Shown here one piece after another: positions 1 through 8,353 of a stretch of 64,000 bases of DNA (positions are counted from its first letter, which is position 1; each line of letters begins with the position of its first letter). The translations under genes were made by a program, and so were the position numbers. Origin of the DNA: Aneurinibacillus soli (GTDB lineage: Bacteria; Bacillota; Bacilli; Aneurinibacillales; Aneurinibacillaceae); assembly GCF_002355375.1 (NCBI RefSeq), contig NZ_AP017312.1, positions 2,063,001 to 2,127,000 of the forward strand, in the 5' to 3' direction. Below the pieces are notes generated by a model, which was given only the letters and a program-made list of their open reading frames with translations, ran no database searches and was not told the DNA's origin.

Positions 1-1
1 T

Positions 2-1030
2 GTCATTTTGTACACGTCCGGCACGACTGGAACACCGAAGGGAGCCATTCTTACGCACCGGAATATGGCATCGAACGCGGATTCGATTTCTGAATATTTA
101 GGCGTTTATACAAAAGATAAGTTTGTGGCGGTGCTGCCGATGTTTCACGTCTTCTGCATGACGGTTTGCTTGAACGCGCCGATTGCGAATGGCGCGACGA
201 TACTGATTGCGCCGCGTTTCAGTCCGAAACCGCTCATCGAGCTGATCGAGGAGCAACAGGCTACTATCTTCGCGGGAGTGCCAACGATGTATAACTTCAT
301 GATGCAGCAGTCAGATGTATCCGCATCGGCGCTATCTTCGCTTCGCATCTGCGTATCCGGCGGTGCCGCCATGCCGGTCGCGCTGCTGCACGGATTCGAG
401 AAGCGGTTCAACAAGGTCATATCGGAAGGGTACGGACTGTCGGAAGCGGCTCCGGTCACGGCATTTAATCCGGTGGAGGGTGTGCGAAAACCGGGTTCGG
501 TCGGGGTAGATATTCCAGGGGTTACGAATAAGGTGGTCGATGCGGAAGGAGGGGAGCTTGCGCGAGGGGAAGTTGGGGAATTGATCGTACAGGGGCCGAA
601 TGTAATGGAGGGGTATTTGAATCTGCCGGAAGAGACAGCACTTGCTCTGCGTAATGGGTGGCTCTACACGGGTGATATGGCGTATATGGATGAGGATGGG
701 TATGTGTTCATTGTGGATCGCAAAAAAGACATGATTCTCGTCGGCGGCTACAATGTGTACCCGCGTGAAGTGGAAGAAGTGCTGTACACGCACCCTCTTG
801 TCATGGAAGCGGCGGTCATCGGTGTGCCGGATGAGCGATTCGGGGAACGGATACAGGCGTATGTTGTACGAAAGGACGAATCTTTGACAGAAGACGAGCT
901 GCGCGAACATTGCAGCCGTGATCTGGCTCGTTATAAAGTGCCGAGGGATATTATTTTCATGGAAGAGCTTCCGAAGAACACAACGGGCAAAATTTTGCGC
1001 CGTTCCTTGAAAGACCAGATTGTAAAGTAA
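2..1030 (+). CDS. Long-chain acyl-CoA ligase, C-terminal part (partial at window start)
   Basis: The reading frame is open from base 2, so the 5' end lies outside the window. The protein begins inside the AMP-binding P-loop ([12 protein letters not shown]) and continues through the adenylation motif YGLSEAAP, the hinge region ([24 protein letters not shown]) and the C-terminal lysine motif [11 protein letters not shown]. This order is that of the ANL superfamily of fatty acyl-CoA synthetases, which activate fatty acids with ATP and CoA in the cytoplasm for beta-oxidation or lipid synthesis. About 342 residues are visible; whole enzymes are 500-560 residues. Chain-length specificity cannot be told. 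A hairpin terminator follows the stop codon. Confidence 0.93.
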   Translation, partial: VILYTSGTTGTPKGAILTHRNMASNADSISEYLGVYTKDKFVAVLPMFHVFCMTVCLNAPIANGATILIAPRFSPKPLIELIEEQQATIFAGVPTMYNFMMQQSDVSASALSSLRICVSGGAAMPVALLHGFEKRFNKVISEGYGLSEAAPVTAFNPVEGVRKPGSVGVDIPGVTNKVVDAEGGELARGEVGELIVQGPNVMEGYLNLPEETALALRNGWLYTGDMAYMDEDGYVFIVDRKKDMILVGGYNVYPREVEEVLYTHPLVMEAAVIGVPDERFGERIQAYVVRKDESLTEDELREHCSRDLARYKVPRDIIFMEELPKNTTGKILRRSLKDQIVK

Positions 1031-1045
1031 GCGGGATACCATAAA

Positions 1046-1083
1046 AAAAGGAGGGACAGCATGAAGCTGCTCCTCCTTTTTTG
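1046..1083. terminator. Bidirectional hairpin terminator
   Basis: AGGAGG...CAGC pairs with GCTG...CCTCCT around a short loop. It is flanked by an A-run on the left and a T-run on the right, so it can serve both the acyl-CoA ligase gene and the convergent small gene at 1093-1314. Confidence 0.75.
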
Positions 1084-1092
1084 TGGGCTGGT

Positions 1093-1314
1093 TTATAATT
1101 CAGCAAAACGTGCCAGGATTTCTTCGTGTGCCGGATAGTTATCGGCAGCGAAGTGCTTCTCTGCCCACGCCATCATCTCGTGGCGGCCAACAAAGATGAA
1201 TGTATCTTCGCCCCACTCGGTCGAAATTTCACGTACAGTAATTTTAGCGCCTTCGACCTCAGCTGTAATCATGTTCCAGTTATCTTCTTTATAGATGATA
1301 TGTTTTTTTGTCAT
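1093..1314 (-). CDS. Small conserved hypothetical protein (73 aa)
   Basis: A 73-residue acidic soluble protein (pattern ITAEVEGAKITVREIS, then EDTFIFVGRHEMMAWAEKHF). I do not recognise a characterised family. The start is an ATG about 11 bases downstream of an AAAGG element. It faces the acyl-CoA ligase gene and shares the terminator between them. There is no signal peptide, membrane segment or cysteine pair. The even codon use and terminator make it a likely real gene; the function is unknown. Confidence 0.65.
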   Translation of the reverse strand: MTKKHIIYKEDNWNMITAEVEGAKITVREISTEWGEDTFIFVGRHEMMAWAEKHFAADNYPAHEEILARFAEL

Positions 1315-1430
1315 CGTATCTCAAACCTTTCCTGTCAGTTGATCCGCCTTTAAGTCTAGCGATTGACGCGCTGTTTTGCAACTGATACGCTACTGTTATC
1401 GACTATTTTGACGTGAAAAGGTGACAACAT

Positions 1431-2090
1431 ATGCTGACAAACGCTCAAATGCGCCGAATTCTTGATACATTTGCTGAGATGTTTCCTGATGCGCATTGTG
1501 AATTAACTCATTCTAATCCGTTCGAGCTAACGATTGCCGTGCTTTTGTCTGCTCAATGTACGGATGCGCTTGTAAATAAAGTAACTCCGAATTTATTCGC
1601 TAAATACAAAACCCCGCAAGATTATTTGAACGTCCCGCTTGAAGAGCTGGAGCAGGATATTCGAAGCATTGGATTATACCGCAATAAAGCGAAAAACATT
1701 CAGAAGCTTGCCCGCTTGCTGCTCGATGAATACGGCGGGGAAATTCCAGAGACGCATGTCGATCTCGTCCGCCTGCCAGGGGTAGGGCGCAAGACGGCGA
1801 ATGTCGTCGTATCAACCGCATTCGGCGTTCCGGCAATCGCTGTTGATACGCATGTAGAGCGCGTCTCGAAGCGTCTCGGTATCGCGCGTTGGAAGGATAC
1901 GCCTGTTCAAGTGGAGGAGACGCTGATGAAGCGAGTGCCACAGGAAGAGTGGAGCTTGACGCACCATCGGATGATTTTCTTCGGGCGTTATCACTGCAAG
2001 GCGCAAAATCCACAGTGTCAGGTGTGTCCGCTAGTTGACCTGTGCCGAGAAGGAAAGAAAAGAATGAAAGAGAAAGTGAAAAACAATTAA
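1431..2090 (+). CDS. nth: Endonuclease III (DNA glycosylase/AP lyase)
   Basis: A 219-residue base-excision repair enzyme that removes oxidised pyrimidines and cleaves the abasic site. The helix-hairpin-helix LPGVGRKTANVV (about residues 113-124) is followed by AVDTHVERVSKRL, which contains the catalytic Asp; the Lys at the start of the helix region is present. Near the C-terminus the 4Fe-4S cysteines follow the C-x6-C-x2-C-x5-C spacing (CKAQNPQCQVCPLVDLC). Length is normal for the family. The ATG has an AAGGTGA ribosome site. In Bacillus nth usually lies beside dnaD; here it stands alone. Confidence 0.96.
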   Translation: MLTNAQMRRILDTFAEMFPDAHCELTHSNPFELTIAVLLSAQCTDALVNKVTPNLFAKYKTPQDYLNVPLEELEQDIRSIGLYRNKAKNIQKLARLLLDEYGGEIPETHVDLVRLPGVGRKTANVVVSTAFGVPAIAVDTHVERVSKRLGIARWKDTPVQVEETLMKRVPQEEWSLTHHRMIFFGRYHCKAQNPQCQVCPLVDLCREGKKRMKEKVKNN

Positions 2091-2097
2091 AAATAGA

Positions 2098-2126
2098 TTG
2101 ACAATTTAACAGTGGTGCTATAGTAT
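2098..2126 (+). promoter_or_regulatory. Strong sigma-A-type promoter
   Basis: A consensus TTGACA at 2098-2103 is followed by TAGTAT (2121-2126, spacer 17) or the overlapping TATAGT (2119-2124). It lies just after nth and drives the structured leader and small gene downstream. Confidence 0.7.
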
Positions 2127-2134
2127 AAAAGTAT

Positions 2135-2321
2135 AAATCCGTACTGTTCCATGAAAGATCGCTCTTTCATCTCCAACATGTACGACTCTGACTGACACAT
2201 TGTAACTCATCACAGCTAACTGAGGAATCGACTGACCCGGGTATGCCAGCCGGGAGCATAAAGCGAGACCGGCCAGTTATATCGTAGCATAGTATGTGCT
2301 TCTGATATGACTGGCCTTTTT
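2135..2321 (+). ncRNA. Structured 5' leader with intrinsic terminator (candidate riboswitch or attenuator, class unknown)
   Basis: Between a strong promoter and the small gene at 2370 lies a leader of about 240 nt with stacked hairpins: ATGAAAGA/TCTTTCAT (2151-2158 with 2163-2170, perfect), CCCGG/CCGGG (2236-2240 with 2250-2254), and a terminator stem GGCCAGTTATATC/GATATGACTGGCC (2271-2283 with 2304-2316) followed by five T. The motif GACTGAC occurs on both sides of the middle region. The layout of promoter, folded leader, terminator, then ribosome site is that of an attenuation-controlled gene. I compared it by eye with the TPP, SAM, glycine, guanidine, fluoride, lysine, T-box and c-di-AMP cores and found no match. 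It could instead be a free-standing sRNA ending at 2321. Confidence 0.5.
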
Positions 2322-2369
2322 GTTGTCCATGAGTTTATATCCAGCAGGAACTTTAAGGAGGAATGGAAG

Positions 2370-2522
2370 ATGGACTACAAAGACGAATGCATTTCTTGCG
2401 GAAAAGAGTTGGCACCTTGGGAAAGAAATCGCGCGGAGTGTCTCGATTGTCGTGAGATTGCCTGTGAAACATATAGTGATGATGCTGATCATGAGAGCAT
2501 CACGGAAGATTACGCTTCGTAG
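2370..2522 (+). CDS. Small zinc-ribbon-like protein (50 aa)
   Basis: ATG at 2370 follows AAGGAGGAA with good spacing. The 50-residue product has two CxxC pairs (CISCGKELAPWERNRAECLDC), the pattern of a one-zinc ribbon, and a very acidic C-terminal tail (DDADHESITEDYAS). Similar small CxxC-x-CxxC proteins are common and mostly uncharacterised in bacilli. An upstream in-frame ATG at 2307 lies in the terminator T-run and has no ribosome site, so it was not used. Expression is probably controlled by the leader hairpins before it. Function unknown; a metal or redox role is only a guess. Confidence 0.7.
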   Translation: MDYKDECISCGKELAPWERNRAECLDCREIACETYSDDADHESITEDYAS

Positions 2523-2530
2523 TTACGAAA

Positions 2531-2580
2531 GGGGCTGTCTCAAACGCTGGAATACAGCGACTGAGGCAGCCTCTTTCTTT
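2531..2580 (+). terminator. Terminator of the small zinc-ribbon gene; also left end of composite repeat
   Basis: GGGGCTGTCTCA (2531-2542) pairs with TGAGGCAGCCTC (2562-2573), followed by a T-rich tract. The same sequence forms the degenerate left inverted terminus of the composite repeat ending near 3250. Confidence 0.7.
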
Positions 2581-2598
2581 TCTTGGGGGCAGTTTTCT

Positions 2599-2832
2599 CC
2601 AACGTGTGGTGGAGGAGCCGGGGTCGGGTGGGGCCTCGTCACTTCGGTACGCTTACGAAGAAGTTGAGACTGTCCGCTCCAGGGGCCAAGCGAACTCGCC
2701 CACAAAACATGCCCGCGATGGATTCGCATTGAAGCATTGTGGGCAAAAGCTCGTTCGCTTGGCTCCTTCCGCTGGGGAGTCGCGTACAGGCGTTCCGTTG
2801 CCCCACCCGATCCCGCCCCTAGCACAGTTTGG
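2599..2832 (-). repeat. Dispersed hairpin repeat, copy A (full length)
   Basis: Outer arms CCAA...TTGG enclose nested stems. On its own strand these include GGGATCGGGTGGGGC pairing with GCCCCACCCGACCCC, GTACGC with GCGTAC, AGCGAAC with GTTCGCT, and GCCCACAA with TTGTGGGC around a variable loop. Six other copies occur in the window. Changes between copies fall on both sides of stems, so pairing is kept while sequence drifts. Confidence 0.85.
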
Positions 2833-2959
2833 ATAAAAACCCTCAGGCATAATCAAGAGGTTGAGCTTTGCTATGCAAGTAAAAAATAAGGAAGCGGTCT
2901 TGCGAAAAGTCAGTGGCTCTCGAGCAAATCTCTTCTGGCGTCGAGTGGGTTTTAGTAAA

Positions 2960-3200
2960 CCAAAACGTTGTGCGGGGAGTGGGAGAAGGGATAAGTAAGA
3001 GAGCGCCTGTACGCGCCTGCTCAGCGCAGGGAGAACAGCGAACGGGCCTTTGCCCGCAACACCTCGGTGAATCAACATCGTGGGTCCTCTTTTGCGGGCG
3101 AGTTCGCTGGGCTCCCGAAGCGGACAGTCATTGCTTCCCCGCAAGCGTACCTGAGCGAACGGTTTATCCCTTCTCCCACTCCCTCACCATCACACGTTGG
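2960..3200 (+). repeat. Dispersed hairpin repeat, copy B (full length)
   Basis: Outer stem GGAGTGGGAGAAGGGATA pairs with TATCCCTTCTCCCACTCC. The inner tip stem reads GCCCGCAA with TTGCGGGC, a compensated variant of the GCCCACAA/TTGTGGGC stem of copies A, D and G. The ends are CCAAAACGTTGTG...CACACGTTGG. Confidence 0.85.
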
Positions 3201-3282
3201 CGATATCACGAAAAGCTGTCCTGTTCTCCATATTCCGGATTTTAGAACAATCTCTGCATGTATGATCCAATGCGCGCAACAT

Positions 3283-3311
3283 TTGGAACTTGACGCGGGA
3301 ATGTGTACAAT
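3283..3311 (+). promoter_or_regulatory. Probable sigma-A promoter of pepF
   Basis: TTGGAA (3283-3288) and TACAAT (3306-3311) are separated by 17 bases and lie 44 bases before the pepF start, just outside the repeat element. Confidence 0.5.
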
Positions 3312-3354
3312 AAAAGAGTACGCAAACTACAGGAAGCGGAAGGAGGGAGCGGCT

Positions 3355-5193
3355 TTGCGCCGCGCTCATACAATGGCTGAAACGACTCAAAAAACACTCC
3401 CGAAACGGTCAGAAGTCAAGCAGGAAAACAAGTGGAAGCTTGAAGATATGTTCCCATCGGATGCGGCATGGGAAGACGAATATAAGCAGGTACAGCAGCA
3501 CATTGAGGAGATGGGTCACTATAAGGGGAAACTAGCACAATCACCTTCAGTGCTTGCCGACTGCTTAAAAACATATGAGAAGCTGGGTCTCGCCATGGAG
3601 CGGGTATACGTATATGCCCGTATGCGTCGGGACGAAGACAATACAAATACAACATATCAGGGTATGACGGACCGTGCTGGCTCATTAAATGTCAGCGTGT
3701 CCAGTGCCACATCGTTCCTCGTTCCAGAGATCCTAGCGATGCCGGAAGAAAAACTTGAGGACTATATTGCAGATCCCGTACTTGCATCGCATACGTTCTA
3801 TTTAAAAGAAATCAAACGTCAAAAAGCACATGTCTTAAGTGCGATTGAAGAACAGATCGTCGCGCAGGCAGGTGAGCTGGCGCAGGCACCGCAGACGATT
3901 TTTGGGATGATCAACAATGCCGATATGGTATTCCCGACGATTACGGATGAACATGGGAACGATGTGCAGATCACGCACGGTCGCTACATTCAATTGATGG
4001 AAAGCCAGGACCGCCGCGTGCGTCAGGAAGCGTTCAAGGCGGTGTATGATACGTACGGCAAGCAGAAAAATACAATTGCGGCTACCCTGAATGCAAGCGT
4101 CAAAAAAGACGTATTTTACGCACGTATTCGTAAATATCCATCGGCACTGGCGGCGTCACTTGATGATGACAACATCTCAACTGATGTGTATACGAACTTG
4201 ATCCAGGCTGTACGTGATAACTTGCCAGCGATGCATCGCTACGTGTCACTTCGCAAAAAATTGCTCGGTGTCGATGAATTGCATATGTATGACTTGTATG
4301 TACCGATGGTCGGCGAAGTGAAAATGGACATTCCGTACACAGAAGCCGTCCGTCTTGTTAAAGAAGGACTTAAGCCGCTCGGTAGTGAGTACGGGCATGT
4401 GCTTGATGAAGCGTTCACATCTGGCTGGGTTGATGTATACGAGAACGAAGGGAAAACAAGTGGTGCGTATTCCTGGGGAGCATACGGTACCCATCCGTAT
4501 GTGCTGATGAACTACCATAACAATGTGAACAACTTGTTTACACTCGCTCATGAGATGGGCCATGCGATGCACAGCTATTACAGTGATAAAACACAACCAT
4601 ATATGGACGCGCAGTACAAAATTTTTGTGGCAGAAGTAGCTTCCACACTGAATGAATCGCTTCTTATGGATTACATGCTTAAAAACACGAAAGACCCGCG
4701 CCAGAAAATGTATCTGCTTAATCATTACCTCGAACAATTCCGTGGCACGGTATACCGCCAGACGATGTTTGCGGAATTCGAGAAGCTGACACATGAGAAG
4801 GTAGAAGCGGGCGAACCGCTCACACCGGAAACACTGTGCAGCATGTACTACGATTTGAATAAAGATTACTATGGTCCGGATATGGTCATCGACGAAGATA
4901 TTAAAATGGAATGGGCACGTATTCCGCATTTCTATAACGAATTTTACGTGTATCAGTACGCGACCGGATTCTCCGCGGCTACAGCCCTGTCCCAGCAAAT
5001 CCTCGGCGAAGGCGAGCCTGCGGTGAAACGCTACTTGAACTTCCTATCAAGCGGCGGCTCCGATTATCCAATCGAACTGCTGCGTAAAGCTGGAGTCGAT
5101 ATGGCATCTCCTGAGCCAGTCGTCCAAGGACTCGCGGTATTCGCTCGTCTGCTCGATGAGATGGAGAAACTCGCCGAAGAGGTTGGTAAGTAA
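3355..5193 (+). CDS. pepF: Oligoendopeptidase F (M3B metallopeptidase)
   Basis: A cytoplasmic zinc endopeptidase of 612 residues that cuts short peptides. The zinc motif HEMGH (about residue 399) lies in the helix LAHEMGHAMHSYYSDK, with the third ligand in the downstream VAEVASTLNE segment. The long helical N-terminal domain and the C-terminal YQYATGFSAATALS region are typical of PepF. I chose TTG at 3355 because AGGAGGG ends eight bases before it; ATG at 3373 is possible but has a poor ribosome site. The frame runs open to 3067, but that extension is inside repeat copy B and is not coding. A terminator and repeat copy F follow. Confidence 0.95.
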   Translation: MRRAHTMAETTQKTLPKRSEVKQENKWKLEDMFPSDAAWEDEYKQVQQHIEEMGHYKGKLAQSPSVLADCLKTYEKLGLAMERVYVYARMRRDEDNTNTTYQGMTDRAGSLNVSVSSATSFLVPEILAMPEEKLEDYIADPVLASHTFYLKEIKRQKAHVLSAIEEQIVAQAGELAQAPQTIFGMINNADMVFPTITDEHGNDVQITHGRYIQLMESQDRRVRQEAFKAVYDTYGKQKNTIAATLNASVKKDVFYARIRKYPSALAASLDDDNISTDVYTNLIQAVRDNLPAMHRYVSLRKKLLGVDELHMYDLYVPMVGEVKMDIPYTEAVRLVKEGLKPLGSEYGHVLDEAFTSGWVDVYENEGKTSGAYSWGAYGTHPYVLMNYHNNVNNLFTLAHEMGHAMHSYYSDKTQPYMDAQYKIFVAEVASTLNESLLMDYMLKNTKDPRQKMYLLNHYLEQFRGTVYRQTMFAEFEKLTHEKVEAGEPLTPETLCSMYYDLNKDYYGPDMVIDEDIKMEWARIPHFYNEFYVYQYATGFSAATALSQQILGEGEPAVKRYLNFLSSGGSDYPIELLRKAGVDMASPEPVVQGLAVFARLLDEMEKLAEEVGK

Positions 5194-5208
5194 AAAGTAT
5201 CGTGCTAT

Positions 5209-5248
5209 AAGGAGTTGTCCCGCTTGTTAGTGGGGCAGCTCTTTTTTT
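5209..5248 (+). terminator. pepF terminator
   Basis: AGGAGTTGTCCC pairs with GGGGCAGCTCTT (with G-T pairs) and is followed by a run of seven T. Confidence 0.8.
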
Positions 5249-5249
5249 G

Positions 5250-5378
5250 GAATCACGCGACTTTGGTGGTGGGAGGAAGAGAAGATGGGAGTCGTTCGCC
5301 GTTCTCCTTCCGCTAGGTAAAAAGCGTACAGACGCTCTCTTGCTTCCCTCTTCTCTCCTCCCAACAAAGTTGGGATTC
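5250..5378 (-). repeat. Dispersed hairpin repeat, copy F (short form, central arm deleted)
   Basis: Outer arms GGGAGGAAGAGAAG and CTTCCCTCTTCTCTCCTCCC enclose the conserved GTACGC/AGGAGAACGGCGAACG segment in reverse orientation, but the GCCCACAA/TTGTGGGC tip stem is missing. GAATC and GATTC mark the ends. The rest of the 5194-5593 gap (5379-5593) shows nothing else that I can identify. Confidence 0.7.
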
Positions 5379-5593
5379 AAAAAATATGGTTATGTTACCG
5401 CTTCAAATCGGATGATAAGGAACGTGTAAAAGTTGTTTACCACATACAAAACGTGATACTTGGCATGGTTTCATTTTTAGATAGCAAGGAATATGGGAAC
5501 ACCAAGGCGAATAAGAAACACATGTTGGTTACTTCATGCTTGCTTCAAAGCACAGAAATAAATTATTCACTTCGCATTAAGGGGGAATAATTA

Positions 5594-6121
5594 TTGGATA
5601 AAAGGATTCGCATTAAGGGGACTAAAATTCTTTTTCTTACCTTTTTTTTGACTTTTCTGGTTTATGCCGTATACCATTTGTATTTACTTCACGGACCACG
5701 ACAAGCTCATTATCATCAGGCTGCAAGTATCTCTCTTGAACAAGAGAAATTAGGAGGTATAAAACTATTCCAGAGTATTAAAACAATATCACCGCCTTCG
5801 ACTCCAACCAATGATAATCACTTATTTGACTACTATACATGCGGGAACGGTATAACCGTGGCAATAGAACGTGGAGACGAGAAAATCATACGTATAATCA
5901 CTTCAAATTCCGACAAGAGCATGAAAACTGCTAAAGGAATTGGAATTGGCAATGAAAAAGAAGAAGTAATTTCTGCTTACGGACCTTCCTTTTATACAAG
6001 AGAAGAGTTTGGTCTTCCAATTATAGGCTATATTGATAAGACAAACCATCGAACATTAGAATTTTGGTTGTCTGGAAACAATATCACCATGATTCGTTAT
6101 GATATAGATAGCATGGATTAA
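5594..6121 (+). CDS. Membrane-anchored or secreted hypothetical protein (175 aa)
   Basis: TTG at 5594 follows AAGGGGGAA. Residues about 10-32 (KILFLTFFLTFLVYAVYHLYLL) form one transmembrane or uncleaved signal segment after a basic N-terminus. The remaining 140 residues are predicted to be outside the cell and contain the motif KGIGIGNEKEEVISAYGPSF, which resembles the repeat found in extracellular proteins of the YjgB/SmpA type. No enzyme motif is visible. The coding region is A+T-richer than its neighbours, which may mean later acquisition. Repeat copy C follows directly. Confidence 0.7.
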   Translation: MDKRIRIKGTKILFLTFFLTFLVYAVYHLYLLHGPRQAHYHQAASISLEQEKLGGIKLFQSIKTISPPSTPTNDNHLFDYYTCGNGITVAIERGDEKIIRIITSNSDKSMKTAKGIGIGNEKEEVISAYGPSFYTREEFGLPIIGYIDKTNHRTLEFWLSGNNITMIRYDIDSMD

Positions 6122-6174
6122 TTTAAAACCTGTTGGGCGAAGCCGTACAAAACTTGCGCTTGAGCGCGGACTAC

Positions 6175-6404
6175 CCAACTGTCGGCAGGAGTGGAGAAGG
6201 AAGGCGCTATGGAACGCTTTTACGCGCTACCCAGCGAAAGGGGGCAGGCATACGGGCATTTGCCCATAACTCTTCCGCGCACAAACATCTCGTCCTTTTA
6301 TGGGCGAGTATGCCTGAACCCTGGAGCGGTCAGTCTCCACTTCCCTGCAGAGCGTACCCAAGTGACAAAGCGCCTTCCTTCTCCGCTCCTCCACCACACG
6401 TTGG
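6175..6404 (+). repeat. Dispersed hairpin repeat, copy C (full length)
   Basis: Outer stem GGAGTGGAGAAGGAAGGCGCT pairs with AGCGCCTTCC...CTCC. The tip stem GCCCATAA/TTATGGGC and the middle stem GCATAC/GTATGC are double-sided variants of GCCCACAA/TTGTGGGC and GCGAAC/GTTCGC in the other copies, which is direct evidence of compensatory change. This copy fills most of the 6122-6606 gap. No gene is seen in that gap; the tail 6405-6606 only leads into the amidase gene. Confidence 0.85.
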
Positions 6405-6606
6405 ACAGCTCCATCCGCCTCTCAAGCGCATTTTTTACAGCCCTCGCCCCCAACTTTTTTCCTCCAAAACACTAATTTAGAAAAATAGTTCTAATGTCGG
6501 AAAACTATTCTCGAACTCGTGCGTCTAAGTATAATGTTCAGCTTGTCGTTCCATTGGAAGAAGAGATCGGAAGCAACACAGACAAACAAGGGAGCGAGAT
6601 AGACAG

Positions 6607-8247
6607 ATGAAAAAACATAATTGGCTGTTCCTGGCATTGATGCTGGTCATTGGCCTGATCATGCCGGGAGCAGTAAAAGCTGAGGTGCCAATGACGCTGG
6701 TTGTCAACGGGAGCGTTGTAAAACCAGATGTACCACCACAGTTTGTTGAAGAACGTACATTTGTGCCATTATATTTTGCGGGACAAGCGTACGGAGCAGA
6801 TGTTACATGGGATGAGTCGAGTCATACGGTTACAGTTAATGACCGTAAAGGCAAGATCATTACGATGAATCCGGGTTTTCGCACGGCGTATATCAATGGT
6901 GCGAAAGTGATACTGGATCAGGCGCCGCTTGTGATTAACAACCGGACCATGATACCGCTGCGCCAAATTGGCGAATGGCTGGGAGCGACAGTCGGTTGGG
7001 ACCAGGCATCAAGCACCGTTATCGTTAACAGTAAGCAGTCGCTTGCTATTAACGGTCGTACTTTGACAGCACCTGTATACCAGCTGCCGTACGGTCGTTT
7101 CGTATCCATTAATGAAATGGCCAAGCCGCTTGGGTATACCGTAAGTACCGGGAACGGGAAAGTGGTTCTCGAACAAGGAACAGAGAAGTACACCATTGCA
7201 CAAGCTGATGCCTCAAATACGAACGGATGGCGCCTGATTGATGGACAATATGCGCTTACGCCAGAGTTTCTTTCACAAGTAATCGGAGCGAAGGCAAGCT
7301 GGAACGAAGCAGGAACGGCAGGCACATTGGACAAGCTGCAACGCATTACCGGATTTTCTGTGACAGATAACGGGGTACGGGTAGAGACAGAAGGGAAGAT
7401 GACGTTCAGTCACTTCTATCTGGATAGTCCGGATCGGATCGTTATTGATTTTAACCACGCGCGTATAGACGAGTCGATGCCTGCCCCAGCGGTGAGCGGC
7501 AAGGTGAAGGCGGTACGCTTTAGCCAGTACAGCACAGCTCCAGATCGAGTACGTGTCGTCGTTGAGATGACGAAGCATTTCGGATACGAGGTATCAGCAG
7601 CTGACGGAGCAACGAATGTACGTATTACGGATAACGTTATCGCACCGGTCGTGCCAACACCAGTACCGACACCAACACCACAGCCGACTCCGCCGACAAC
7701 AAATAATGGTACATTCACTATCGTTTTGGATGCGGGACACGGTGGAAAAGACACCGGTGCAATTGGAACGGCGAATAATACGGAGAAATCACTTGTTCTA
7801 GCTGTTACGAAGCGGATGAAGCCGCTGCTTGAGCAGAACAAAAATTTCAAAGTGATTATGACACGGGAAGGCGATACATACCCAACGCTTGACGATCGAG
7901 TTAACCTGGCAAATAGCGTGAATGCGGATCTATTCATGGCGATTCATGCGAATTCGGGCCCGGTGAGTGCTCATGGTACAGAGACGTATTATACAGCGGC
8001 CCGCAGCAAGGAGCTTGCCTCCATCGTACATCGCCACTTGATTGAGGCGACCGGCTTTACTGACCGGGGTGTGAAGACAGCTAACTACTACGTAACGAAA
8101 AACACAAACATGCCGTCAACATTGATCGAAATCGGATTTTTGACTAATACATCTGATAACAAGCAAATGCTGGACGCAGATTTCCAGCAGCGCGTCGCAG
8201 AAGCGATGGTAGCAGCGATTACCGAGTATTACAACTTGCATCACTAG
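6607..8247 (+). CDS. N-acetylmuramoyl-L-alanine amidase with stalk and AMIN domains
   Basis: A 546-residue secreted cell-wall hydrolase. Order of parts: signal peptide (1-25, ending VKAEV); copper-amine-oxidase-N-like stalk domain (about 28-140, with VEERTFVPLYF and NNRTMIPLRQIGEWLGA); a second degenerate stalk repeat; an AMIN domain (about 245-345, localising to the envelope); a Pro/Thr linker; and Amidase_3 (about 370-545). The catalytic zinc ligands are visible in VLDAGHGGKDTGA, the following Glu (NTEKSL), FMAIHANSG and the final LIEIGFLTN. It cleaves the amide bond between MurNAc and L-Ala. It is monocistronic, with its own terminator. Confidence 0.93.
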   Translation: MKKHNWLFLALMLVIGLIMPGAVKAEVPMTLVVNGSVVKPDVPPQFVEERTFVPLYFAGQAYGADVTWDESSHTVTVNDRKGKIITMNPGFRTAYINGAKVILDQAPLVINNRTMIPLRQIGEWLGATVGWDQASSTVIVNSKQSLAINGRTLTAPVYQLPYGRFVSINEMAKPLGYTVSTGNGKVVLEQGTEKYTIAQADASNTNGWRLIDGQYALTPEFLSQVIGAKASWNEAGTAGTLDKLQRITGFSVTDNGVRVETEGKMTFSHFYLDSPDRIVIDFNHARIDESMPAPAVSGKVKAVRFSQYSTAPDRVRVVVEMTKHFGYEVSAADGATNVRITDNVIAPVVPTPVPTPTPQPTPPTTNNGTFTIVLDAGHGGKDTGAIGTANNTEKSLVLAVTKRMKPLLEQNKNFKVIMTREGDTYPTLDDRVNLANSVNADLFMAIHANSGPVSAHGTETYYTAARSKELASIVHRHLIEATGFTDRGVKTANYYVTKNTNMPSTLIEIGFLTNTSDNKQMLDADFQQRVAEAMVAAITEYYNLHH

Positions 8248-8253
8248 TGTGAA

Positions 8254-8298
8254 AAAGAAAGGCTCTTCTGAAAATAAGAAGGGGCCTTTCTTTTTTTG
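8254..8298 (+). terminator. Amidase gene terminator
   Basis: AAAGAAAGGCTCTTCT pairs with AGAAGGGGCCTTTCTTT and is followed by T residues. Confidence 0.85.
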
Positions 8299-8353
8299 CA
8301 AAGTTGTCTAAGATAAGTGGAAGCAAAACCATATCATGGGGGGACCTACATAT

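Larger units (their letters stand above)
2533..3252. repeat. Composite repeat element, about 0.7 kb, with degenerate terminal inverted repeats (copy 1)
   Basis: Layout: terminal hairpin, one hairpin repeat in minus orientation (2599-2832), a spacer of about 127 bp, a second hairpin repeat in plus orientation (2960-3200), and a right terminus. The same order and much of the spacer sequence (AATCAAGAGGTTGAGC...AAGGAAGC...GTCAGTGGCT) recur at 9238-9866. The terminal arms match only partly here (roughly 60 per cent by eye), so this is the older copy. It fills the space between the zinc-ribbon gene and pepF; the long ORFs across it are artefacts of the palindromes. Confidence 0.7.

Noticed and set aside
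332-1042. Antisense ORF of 236 codons opposite the acyl-CoA ligase
   Set aside because: It is the shadow of a conserved coding frame, with low-quality composition and no ribosome site.
2523-3245. Several overlapping ORFs of 70-160 codons on both strands in the repeat regions (also at 9253-9592 and 6133-6480)
   Set aside because: They arise because G+C-rich palindromes lack stop codons on both strands; none has a ribosome site or protein-like composition, and frames are not conserved between repeat copies.
3067-3354. N-terminal extension of pepF to 3067
   Set aside because: The extra frame runs through hairpin repeat B and its flank, has no family similarity, and the ribosome site lies just before TTG 3355.
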